NCBI GenBank assembly: GCA_034687125.1
Contig: JAQGBZ010000089.1
Coordinates: 1 to 64,000 of the forward strand
Origin: Neelides folsomi
Lineage: Eukaryota; Arthropoda; Collembola; Neelipleona; Neelidae
Reading direction: 5' to 3'
DNA: 64,000 nucleotides
Shown here piece by piece: positions 25,401 to 36,766 of the stretch (position 1 is the first letter of the stretch; each line of letters starts with the position of its first letter). A program made the translations under genes and the position numbers. The notes under the pieces are model-generated. The model was not told the origin of the DNA, searched no databases, and worked only from the letters and a program-made list of their open reading frames with translations.

Positions 25401-28400
25401 TTCAGAACTTTGAGAACTTTCTTCATATGAATCAACTAAGGTTAGACTTGTTGTTGGTGCGAAATCCATATAAACCCTATTCATCCATGTGGAAATAATA
25501 TAAGATCTGTACATCTTGGTTGGTGTGTATTTACATGCATAAAAGGCTTCATAGTTGGTCTTTGACGCGTGTCTTACCGTGTCTCCGAGAAAAAATAAAG
25601 TGAATGGGGATCAATCGACTCCTCCAATGCGAGACACATTCTTGATAATAAAGTTAAACTGGCAGTCAAACCCAGGAGGATTTCCAACGGTGATGCGACA
25701 CTTTTTGTATTTCACATTTCGCTCCTGGTTGGGAAATTTGAAAGAGAATTCGAGATTCGACCCAAGTGGGGGATTTGGCCATCCGTGGAATTGTAATAAC
25801 AAGGAAGGATGAATGAGGGATATCAATGAAGTTCAAAAGGCGTCTGTTTCTTCCAACCCGACAAGATGGTTTTTTTAATCATTTCCACTCCAAGGATTTG
25901 AAAGGACCAAAGGGGTAAAAGGATGGAGTTGTGAGAGTTTAATGAATGGCAAACTGCCTGAAGCCTACTTATTTATTTACTAATTCTTGACTCCACTGAA
26001 CCGTGGACGTCAGAATCCTTTAATTTCCAATGATCTTCAATTACTTCCCACCCTCACCACACCGCTTATATTATCTTTTCTCCGTTAACAATGATTAACT
26101 TCTAGTTATTATTCCGAACCTAAATTAAATGAAAGTAAGTTGGGATGTAAATAAGACCAATTAATTTGATTGCAGACTTAAATGGGAGCGATATTAAATT
26201 AAATAAACCAATTCAAGTGAAACTAACTTAATAAGGAAATCGATTCAGAAATGATTTGTCTTGATAAGAACATTATTAATTCGATAAAATCACTTCCAAC
26301 TTCCAATTTTAAGCATTTTCAATAAGAGGAATTTTATATATAGTTTGTAGAATGTGAAAAGTTTGCAAAATATTCCAAGATATAAAATTATGTATAATTA
26401 AAAATACTTTAAAAAAATGTGATAATACTATAAAGAAGGAAAAGAAGTTAGTGGAAGTAAAAGTTGTGGAAATACTTTGGATTTATTTTAGCAGCTGTTT
26501 ATAATTAAAAGTCTTCTCTTTTCGATAATTTCGCTGTATAAATACAATGTGTGTATTCCAATGCATCAAAACATTTAAAGCTTTTTTGAAATCAACTTAC
26601 ATTATTTATACTGCTAGTTTTGAAAGTTATCATGTTAAAAGAGTGCAAGCGGAGAGAAACGAAGAAATAATAAAATTGGATGCAGATGCATTTGAAAGTA
26701 TGTATTTAAAGTTCTATCATAAATATATCTGAATCTTATTCAAGTTTATTAGTGCAGTTATGCTCTAATGGAAATTCTGGGTTCCTCCCCATGCATTAAA
26801 TTTAATACTTGGATAAGTTATAAATAAAAAGCTTAGGCAGCTTCGTTTTTTTAAATCTTTTTTATCCTCCGTTAATAAAATTATTTAAAAAACATTAAAA
26901 TAGAAGTGTGAATTATTAATATTGTAGTAAGATGCACACTGAAATCAATTAATTTTGTAAGCTTATTCCTTTATTAATAATAGGTGTAATTCTTGTCTTT
27001 TCTATTATTTAACAAGGAGGGATCAAATGTCGAGATTGAAATAGAGATTCTATTATGACCAGACTATAAGATGAAGTGTTAATGGATGGACAAGTGATGA
27101 TGTGATTACATAAATATCCTTCTAATAAGATCCCAAGATGTAGGGGAAAGTTTTATGCAGGGAGTCCCATGCGGATCCTCCGTTTCTTCCAGAGTGGTTA
27201 AACGGAAGGAGTTGTTGGAGGGCTATTACTTACGCCCCAATGAATGTAACATGAACATGAATATGATAGTTTGGGGCGGAAATTCATGGTGTTTTTTCCC
27301 TTCCTCATAAATTTAGTTGTGTGTGCGAATTGGAATTTTTCTGGGTTGTGTGGGGCTCAAAGGGGCTTGGGGAAAAGCCGGGTTCCGAACATTAAAAGTG
27401 GGAATTAGAGGACTTCTATCAAACCCGCGAGATGAAAGTCTGAGGGAAGATGAGATATCTCTTATAATCTATCTTCCCTGAATGAGGTCCGCGCTCCCGT
27501 GCTCAAGGATTTACCAATTTACTTAAACATCCCAACTCATCTCGCAAAATTGTATCTTATTAATTTTAGTCCCAGAAACATTCTTAGATTCTGTGAAATG
27601 TCTTCACTTCACCTTCCTTCAGAGGAATGTTGTGCTTCTCCTGGGCGGAGGAATTTGACTAGCGAATAAAAGTCATGGCGTGCTTACATTGGGCTTAAAC
27701 TTGAGTACACATTCATTTTTACTGTCTTCAATGGTTCAAGTTGAACTCCTTTTACTCTTTTAGCCTCTAAATACAGGTGATATTTCTTATATGATGTATA
27801 CATACTATACAGATATTTACATACCTACAGATATACCATACATTCTTGTATTTATCCTATAATCTATAATGGAGTATTTGTATACTATAGGTAGAATACT
27901 ATACAATTAAAGGATCACTTAGAATATTTTATTGAAAATATTAACATTTGAATTTATCATGGTAGGTGCAAAATCTTCATACTTATAGCTACTAATAGTA
28001 TAGCTTTTTATAGTTCTTTAAATTATTTACTAAAATATAATCAAGAAGGAATTTGATTGTGATTTAATGGGATTTGGGAAATTGCATGATGAATCCAGGA
28101 AATAAATGAGATCGCATTTGAAATAAGTGGGGATGAGCGATAAAAAAGGAAGAATCACATTATCATGTGAAGTGACAAGATTTAGTGGTTACATTCGAGA
28201 AAATTAAAAACACGAAGTTGAGTTGAGTAGATAATGTGCATGGTGATATGTGGAGGGAGAGAGATAGAGTTACTTGGAATTGGCTCAATTTCCACCTCTA
28301 GAATAAATATATATGAATGTGGACAGATGAGAATGACATCGGGAGTTGAAAAAATAATCAACAGAGCCTTTTTTGTCATCTCGCACATGGTGAGGGAAAA

Positions 28401-31400
28401 CGGGGCTAAATGGTTCCTGCGGAGAGGGAGATGAGAGATGGGCGGAGGAGAAGTGCGGAGATCAAGGATGAGCTTCAACATGGCAATGGGATTTGGCTTC
28501 TGGTGAAACTCCATTGCATCACAGTTAACCTGCATTAGCCAAATGCTTCTCCTCCTTAATGAAATGGGAGGGAGAAAAATTTAACTTTCTTTCCATCCCA
28601 TTACTCTTTTTCTTCCAATTTGAGACTCAATCCTTGAATCTCATTTCATCTCATTTATTCCCCCAGACTTTTGTTTCCTCTCTCCAAATCGGGGGAAAGT
28701 TCACACGTTTCCTCCTTCCCATTCAATTACACCTCACTACGTTTGCCTTATCTTGACATCCAATTACAAGACCTGAGACTTCACCCAAATTATCAAAGGA
28801 TCTCTCATGATAATAAAATTCACTTTTATTCCTTTGACTTTTTCCAACCGATCTCCAAAGATCCAGCACAGGGTCCAACACAAAGAGAACTCGAACATTA
28901 GGAGACCTATGGACATTTAGTATAGGGATATTACATTCAACATTACATGGGTGAATCAATTAAGATTGAAGTTTCTCCCAAACTTTTCCGATTCTCTTCA
29001 CCATAAATGATGATAGGAAGTTGGGAAGTTGGGCCAATTCCTTTTTTATAATCTTCCTCTGTCTGGCGAATGTGATTGTTGTGGAAGTTTCTCTTTTTAA
29101 TGCCCTTTTTTATGGCTATAAAGGTAAGTGGGTGCTGGGAGCTGGACCTTGTTTGACATGGCTTCTATTGGACGTTCTCCTCTGCACGGCCTCCATCCTT
29201 CACTTGGCCACTTTGTCTGTGGACCGATATTTGGCACTCAAATACCCCTGGAGATTTGGAAGACATCGATCAAGGACAAGGCTCATTTTTACAATTGGTA
29301 TAATTATTATGCAATTATCAAATATTCGCATAAATTCCAGACTTATCATAAATTATAAGCGCTACTTAATTACATGTTATTTAAATTATATTTAAAAGGT
29401 TTGTAATTAGTCTGAATTAATTTTAGCATTCGTTTGGGCCGCAGCTGTCGCCATTTCACTTCCACTTTGTCTCAAATATGCACAGGTTGGACTTTTAATG
29501 AACTAAGGAACAACCCTTTACATTTTAATGATTTTATAACTCCAACTCTTTACATTGTTGAATTATAAAATTGGGAGATTTCTTAAGGACGCGAAATTTG
29601 TATTCAAATGGGAAGGGAGGAATGGAGCGTAGGCGTGGATTACAATAACCAAAGTAGATCAAATAGTACACAGGGATCGGAGATGCAAGTGTTAAAACCT
29701 TCTGAAACTCCTGATCAGTCATTCTTCTCGCGAAGGGGAAGAAGAGGAACTTTTCATATTAACCAGGATTTGCCCAGACAAGAGAGGAATCCAAGGAAGT
29801 ATCAATAATAGACATCTTTACTTTTTTTTCAGGCACAAGAATCGGTCCTGGTGAGAGGCCATTGGTAATGCATAATTTAATGTTCTCATTCTCAACCTTT
29901 ACATACCTACATATTACAATACATAATAAATATATCTATCATATCTTTTTAACCATTCACATATTAGTGATATTGTATGCAAGTAAGCTTATGTTATAAA
30001 GGATTGGTATATGGATGAATGTAACATACTTTATTGTAATATATTGACTTTGACATTTTGGAATGTCCAAAGAATATTTTCGACTATTTTTCTGTACAAA
30101 TACCATTTCTCTCTTATCTATTGTGAAAAAAAGGAAAATGAATTAAAATACTCGCATTGTGTTCCACATAGCTTGATTCCGGACCCGTCGTATCGTCTCT
30201 GGGCGTCTGTTGTCTGTAAGTGTTGACTTATGCCAAAGATAGTTAAATATTATATAAGAAAGTGTTTGTATACTATATTGGATGGATTACATTGTAAATA
30301 TATTATAAATATATGAGATAGAAACAGATTGTCCCATTCATCTAATTCCGCACGATTTCCACAGGCTTCTACGTTCCACTTCTGGCCATGAGCCTTGCGT
30401 ACGGTCTCACGGTTCATCTCCTGAGGAAGCAGCCGATGCCCGAGAGACACCTCTCAATCCCACTCAAGCGAAGGAGGCTTTGGCAGCCAAAAGGTCAATC
30501 ATATACGAATTTAATACGCCGCCCGAATACATTCCCTTTACTTCCTAAGAAATTCGAGGAATTGATCGTTATTCTCTGCCGTACGAGTTACAGAAGTGTG
30601 TGGAATCTGATGCCGCCAACTTGGGGAAAAGTTGGGGGAAATGTTATTTGAAAAGTTGGAGAAAAACATTTAAATTTCACCCTCGCAGTTATAATTAATG
30701 ATCCCGATAACATTTATTAATTTTAATAATATGCACAATCGTCAAAAAAGTTTAAATGTCACGCTCAGGGAATTTTGTAAAATGGGAATATAATTAAACT
30801 AATTATACAAATTGAGACTCTTTACAACCCTTTACAATTGGAGTATTTTACAACAAACTATAAAATATTTAATATATACTTCAATGATAACTTTGATAAC
30901 CTTTGACATTTAGTTTCTAAAAAAAAGTTATGAGGCAAGTTTAGATAATTTTTACATGTGACAGTTGACATTAGAAATGGTTCATTTGAATGAAAATGTT
31001 AAAAATTTGAATTTGGGTGTCGCAGATGATACTTCTTCATCGAGCTGCACCAGAATTTTAAAAAATGCCCACCGGCCGTCTCCCAAACTCGGCGAAGGCA
31101 ACCACTCCACCAATTGCCAGTTCTCGACCACGGAAACGGACTCGGCCTCCTTCAGCTGTGAATTGTGTTCAGAAGAGAACCAGAACCGATCCCCGCAACC
31201 TGCACCTGTTCCGCCTGAGTCCCCAACCGGTGGAAGCCTCCAGCTGCGAAAGAAGAAAAAGACGGCCTTCGTCCTTCCCCGAAAATCCGATTTGGAGTTT
31301 GAGGATGAGGGGCAGGGCGAAGAGATCCCGTCAAACTCCTCGTCGCTCAGAGGGAAAGCGAACTTGAGACTCACGACGAGCTTTGATTACCAGATTCCGC

Positions 31401-34400
31401 CGAGGAGCTCAAACTGTGAGAGACTCAACATTCCAGCCCCACCTTTACCGAATTATGTCCCAGCTCGAAACTCCCGTAATCGTCCACTAGGAAAAAAAAC
31501 TTCTTCCTAAAATACTCAAATTACTCATATATCATCCCTTTTACATTGATAGATGATCTTCCTCTTAGAATCATAAGTCTTAGAATTTTCATTCTTTTAT
31601 ACAATTTTTTTACTTTATAAAATTCCCATTGAATTAAATTATTAAATATTTTATTATTCATTATACCAATATGGCAAATGAATATAGTTCTGTAGGCTTC
31701 TTTATAGTTCAAACTGGAGTAAAAGAATATAAATTAAAAATGTTAAAACATTTAAGGAATCTTTTTTCATTGTATTTGGTATGAGGCTGGCGGCGGTAAA
31801 TGAGCCCTCATGATCTCATCAGTGTGTGAATGAAAGTTCTGGAAAGAATGAAAGATGGGGAAAAGCTCCTTTTTTCTAATAATCTCCCTTGGCTTATTGA
31901 ACTTTTTTGGGGAGTCTATGAGCCACTAGGAGGAAATGGTTTTGATCTAATGCTTATATTTGTAATACTTATAACTTACTTACTTTTATATGTATTGGGA
32001 CTGGGGAGTTTCACCTTGGTTGGGTCCATATGGTTTGTATACCACTTCGAACAATGTCAATAGCTCCTAGACAATTCAATTTCACTCCCTCTTCACTTTC
32101 TCCACCAACCGCAGATTCACTTCTAATCCCTCACCATCACGTTCACTCTTAAATGCCCCTCATTTACACCCTTCAATCTCTAACCCTTGACCTTCTATTA
32201 TCCCGAATAGCTCCAGTCCCCAATATATATTCATATGGCCCTCGTGGCTCTTAAGGCCTCCTTCATATTTACATCCAGATCACCTCACGTGTGTTTAAGA
32301 GGCCAACGCGTGGGCCGTTCCGCAATTATGTAATGAATGCCTGGAGGAACAATTATTAAGCTTGGGAAAATGAAATCCTTTGGGTAATTGAAGTGGGTGG
32401 AGAGCTTTTAGGGATAATATTTTAAGAGTCGAAATATGGAATTAAGTGAAATAATGAATCCTCGATCGTTCACATTCACATTAGTGAAATGGATGAAAAT
32501 GAGATTTAATCCATAGCCAGCTTACAGCATCAATCTATTGTAGAAGTTTCATTATTAAGGCACAAGTCCCATATATATTAAATATTATGAATTTCTGAGA
32601 ATTTCTAATGATACAAATATAATTTAATTTTATACTTGTGTTGATATATTATTTCATATATTTTCACCTGTATTAATATCAGTATACTTATAAAATGTAT
32701 CTATTTTTTAATACAACAATTAAAATAATTATATTTTGATATAGCAAATAGTGCCAAACCGTACTGGGATGAAAATGTGTCAAGGGCCTCTTGGCGTTTG
32801 CTGGCTCGACTCTCCAAAAATGGCTCAAATAGACGAACACTCAAATCAGAGAGAAAAGCAACAAAAGTAAGATTAAACATCTTTAATTAAAAAATTCACA
32901 TTCTTTTCACGACTCCCCATTCCCATTCTCAGAGGACTTGAGATCCGAATACTCGGAATCAAAGATCTATTAAATCTCAATGCCCACTGGGCTTTATCGA
33001 TGTCTTCTCAATGACTCTCCTTTCTTTCCACATACATCGTATCAAAATGTATTTATGGCCAATTTTCAACTCTCAAATGTTCAACAAATACTTGAAGAGG
33101 TTCTCTCAATATAGAATCCCCCCATAAACCCCTCAAGTGCTCTTTTAACAAAAGCTTCCTTATTATTCGCAATAATAATTTAGATAAACTTGTTTATGCG
33201 TTATTTGTATGGAACAGAACATTAATGTTGGATTTATGATCTCCAGATACTTATTCATATTGGCCATAATGAGAAAGAATTTTATGTCTATTCTATGAAT
33301 AGAATTTTAAGTCCATTGTAGGACATTTTCATTCATATTTATCATATTTCAAATTTTTGCAATTTTATTTATTTTTATACGTTGTTCATAACCGATATTG
33401 TATCATATCTTTCTGAGTTAAAGTTCTGTATTAAGTAATAGGCTATTCTTGTATTGTTCTCTCCAAAAGCATAGATATTATTATTTTATATGTTTCATAT
33501 TACATAAGAGTAAGTTATTTATTAGACGTCTATATAGTAGAGTAGATTGTTTCGTATGGGATTTGTTTTTGTGTTGAAAGTTGAAACGGAGAAATAGTTC
33601 AAGAATTTGATGAATATGCTTCTCTTCGACACGTTCGGCGAAAGCAAGTGTTAAGCAATAAATTCACCAAAATATAATTGTCAAATTCCAACCAGCATTT
33701 TCATCCTTTGATAAACTCAAGCCCTTTACATTTTTATTTATTATTTCTCTTTGAATATAAAATATAAAATCCTTACACAACATTATACAAGATAGGTAGT
33801 TAAAGAATAAGTATATTTATAATCCTCACTGTTTGCATTTGCATAAATTCAAAGTATTTCCTTCTGCTTTGAATTTTATTCAATAATCAAAGTTTTGAGC
33901 CCAGAAATTGCATGGGATTGTAAAATCATTAATTTGAGGATTGGACGAAGATTTCCTATAAGTTATGAATGCACCAGACTGAATTGAAAGGTTCTGCCCA
34001 ATAAACATATGCAACATTCACTTCCCACCATTAGCCAGACAATTCATTTATATTGCAGACAAAACGAAAGGATTGTTTTACCGAAGCCACAAGTTGAATT
34101 GTATGGATAATGGACGCTTTTGTTTATACAATAAATACTTACTCTACTTTATCTTAACATAGGATCTCATTATGTAATATATTGTATGTGCACCAAATAC
34201 CAATAGAACCAATTGCTTCTAATTTAAAAGTATAATTGGAATTTGATGGAATTTTATAGACCATCGATAAAATTTAAAGCTAAACACGTGCTAATCAGTT
34301 TAGGGAATATATGCATAATATAATGTTAATATTAGGCTAAAATCATTCGCCCATTGAGTTAAAATTAAAGTTAATGAGACAAGAGCGTAAATTCTCAAAA

Positions 34401-35116
34401 CTTTCCCTCTAATACACTTTGATTTATTAAGTCGACACACGTTGGGATATTTAATATTTATCACCGAGTAAGAACTTATCGAGAGATAAATCATAATAAA
34501 ACCATTATTGTTCACAATGTTGACGTTGTAGTCTAGAGAATTGAAAATGAGAGATTTTGTTAATAAATGGCCCTAATTTCGTCTACTTTATAAACATTAT
34601 GTTATATACATAATTGATATTTAAATATTTATTTATAAGGTATAACTTTATGGTTTATTTGAATTGCAGGTTTTGGGTGTCGTGTTTTTTGCTTTCGTTT
34701 TCCTCTGGCTCCCGTTCTTCGGTCTCAACGTGGTGGCATCATTATGGCCAGGTTTGGGAATTGGATTTAGAGCGTTAACTGCAGTGATTGGAATTTCATT
34801 CAATGATTTAATGATAGTGAACGAGAAGGAGGAGGTTCCCTGGTGGCTCAGTGATCATCTCATCGACGCCTCGACATGGCTTGGCTGGGTTTCTTCCGTA
34901 AGTGGATTATCTCATTATCGATAGAAAGATACATTTTTCTAAATACTTACACCATTAACTCAAACATTACTTGTATTGGGAAAAGAGATTAAAGAAGGTT
35001 TTTCCTTTTAGCTCATTAATCCTCTGGTGTACACGACATTCAACCAGGATTTCAGATCTGCTTTCACCCGGCTCATCTTGTGTCGGTGCAGAAAACACGT
35101 TCCAACCAGGGTTTAA
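22484..35116 (+). CDS. 5-HT2A: 5-HT2-type serotonin receptor
   Basis: A Gq-type biogenic amine GPCR in the plasma membrane. Eleven exons join in phase to 513 residues: 22484-22808, 29124-29297, 29427-29485, 29833-29864, 30172-30215, 30365-30493, 31026-31415, 32745-32866, 34670-34751, 34818-34897, 35012-35116. TM1-TM2 contain GNLLVILAV and [19 protein letters not shown]3 has the conserved Cys, the amine-binding Asp in [13 protein letters not shown], and the DRY box. The sequence [13 protein letters not shown] after DRY and [13 protein letters not shown] in loop 2 are close to insect 5-HT2A. The long third loop comes mainly from exon 7. TM6 is [17 protein letters not shown] and TM7 has NPLVY. 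The ATG at 22484 precedes two N-glycosylation sites. Exons 4 and 5 are 32 and 44 nt. The 66 nt between exons 9 and 10 are open and in frame. The 5-HT2A versus 5-HT2B choice rests on remembered sequence. Confidence 0.9.
22809..29123 (+). other. Large first intron of the 5-HT2 receptor
   Basis: A 6.3 kb intron that separates TM1-TM2 from TM3. GC-richer patches lie at about 25.5-26.1 and 27.1-27.8 kb in AT-rich sequence. Open frames there run to at most about 120 codons and read like chance frames. They may be regulatory elements or alternative exons. No nested gene or transposon is recognised. Confidence 0.5.
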
Positions 35117-36766
35117 TATTTCCCTATTCTCATTTTCCTCTTTTGGTACTTTAATACTCATAATGCCAAAAAATAATTCCACTTGAAAGATGTGAAATTG
35201 GAATTATTGTATTTTAGTACATTAATCAGAACTCACATATTTATGTAATGTTAATAATAGAAAAAGTAGATATAAAATAAAAAAAATACTACATTTTATC
35301 GAATCTGCCGCTCGAGTACATTACCAAAAGTATTATTAAATTTTGATGTAACATTCTTATTATTGTTATTATTGTCTATAAAATAGAAATTTGGATTTTG
35401 GGAATAATTCGTGCATGTAATGTGATGAAATACTCCTGTCATTAGTGAATCTACATAAATACATATTTGTATGTAACTATTCAAGTAATGTACAAATACA
35501 ATTTAGATAGTGCTTTACTAGAATACACAGTTATCTGTATTGATGAAATCGTGATTAGAGGGATTAGAAGTTGATTCGTTGATTCATAAATGTAGTTGAT
35601 TTGACTTGTTTGGTAAAGATGCCTGTGGAGAGGAATAACAAAATAACAACCAAGTAAAATGTATTTGTATTGCGTGGTTTTGTATTGGATTGTTTTGTAT
35701 TGCTTAGTTTTGTGAGTAGTTTTGAGGAGGTTCCTTTGTTTGCTTTTCCTACGCTTCACTCTTCAATCCTCAATTACGTACAAATCCTGGGAGAGTCGCT
35801 CGATTTAACTTTCCTGACTTTTTAACAGTACAAACTTTATTTTAAGACGATCTCATTTCAAATATTAAAACTTTCGCATGAATGAAATCTTTTTGTTCTT
35901 CAATGAAACAAACAGTCAATGTCAATAGAAGTATTAATTATTTAGCCAAAGAAATGTAAACTTCATCAAAAGTCTACTACAAAATACTATAATTTACACA
36001 TTATGTAACTAATATGGTATATGTAACTCCGGTTAGGAGTTAATGACTTATAATTCATAAACAATTAAATAGTCGAATAAGATAATTGCGTTGTAGTAAG
36101 TAAGTAAAGTTGTATTTATTTGTGTTATGATTCAACATTGTGTACCTACCCTAAATATTCCTTCATGAAATCATGTGAGTGTAATTCCTTCCTCAAACTT
36201 ATACCATAGACAAATAAAATTATAATATTAAAATCTTGTCTATTGTATGTATAAAGAGAATAAATGGCGTCTAAAAATATTATATTACAATGTACACTAT
36301 GATGATTTTCTGAATGTATTTTGATTTTATAATTTTTTACTGTGATGAGAAGATGTGATGACTGAAGTTTGAAAAGAAAAAATGTTTGCAGAAATGAAAA
36401 AAAAGTTAAAAAAATGTTTGTAATATTGATAAAACATGAAATCTAAAATAAATGCAATCCAAAAAAATTATTCCATTATGTATATCGTGTTAATATTTAT
36501 TCGTAAAATTGCTAAATATTTTTTACATTCTTAATTAAATTAACCACGATTGAATTTCAAATGGGTATTAAGCTTGTACATGCAATTTGATCATATACTT
36601 TATAATTCTTATATAACTATCTTACAGTCGTGAAACAAAATGGGAAGAATTTCCATATGTACAGTAAGGATAAAAGGGTTAATTGAACTCGGGCATTTGA
36701 GGCGATTTATTTATAAGAAATAAAATCTGCAACTACTTAAAAGTACCTGTAGTTGGCATCTGTACA
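35117..36766. other. Convergent spacer, 5-HT2 and STRIP 3' ends
   Basis: AT-rich. A candidate AATAAA for the receptor lies at 35277-35282. A complementary TTTATT at 36706-36711 could serve STRIP on the minus strand. I see nothing else. Confidence 0.5.

Noticed and set aside
25555-25826. Open frames on both strands in the first intron of the 5-HT2 receptor
   Set aside because: No domain features, no good start context, and no splice sites consistent with an exon of the receptor.
27195-27230. GAGTGGTTAAACGG-like segment resembling the D-arm of a Ser/Leu tRNA
   Set aside because: No matching acceptor stem, anticodon arm or T-arm (GGTTCRAATC) could be found at the right distance.
27494-27505. 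12 bp match (CTCCCGTGCTCA) to the end of the MITE at 3963-4379
   Set aside because: The match does not extend, has no inverted partner nearby and no TA at the right place. Chance is likely.
30982-31374. 130-codon minus-strand frame with similar plus-strand shadow at 31065-31367
   Set aside because: These overlap exon 7 of the 5-HT2 receptor, whose plus-strand frame joins in phase on both sides. They are shadows of GC-rich coding sequence.
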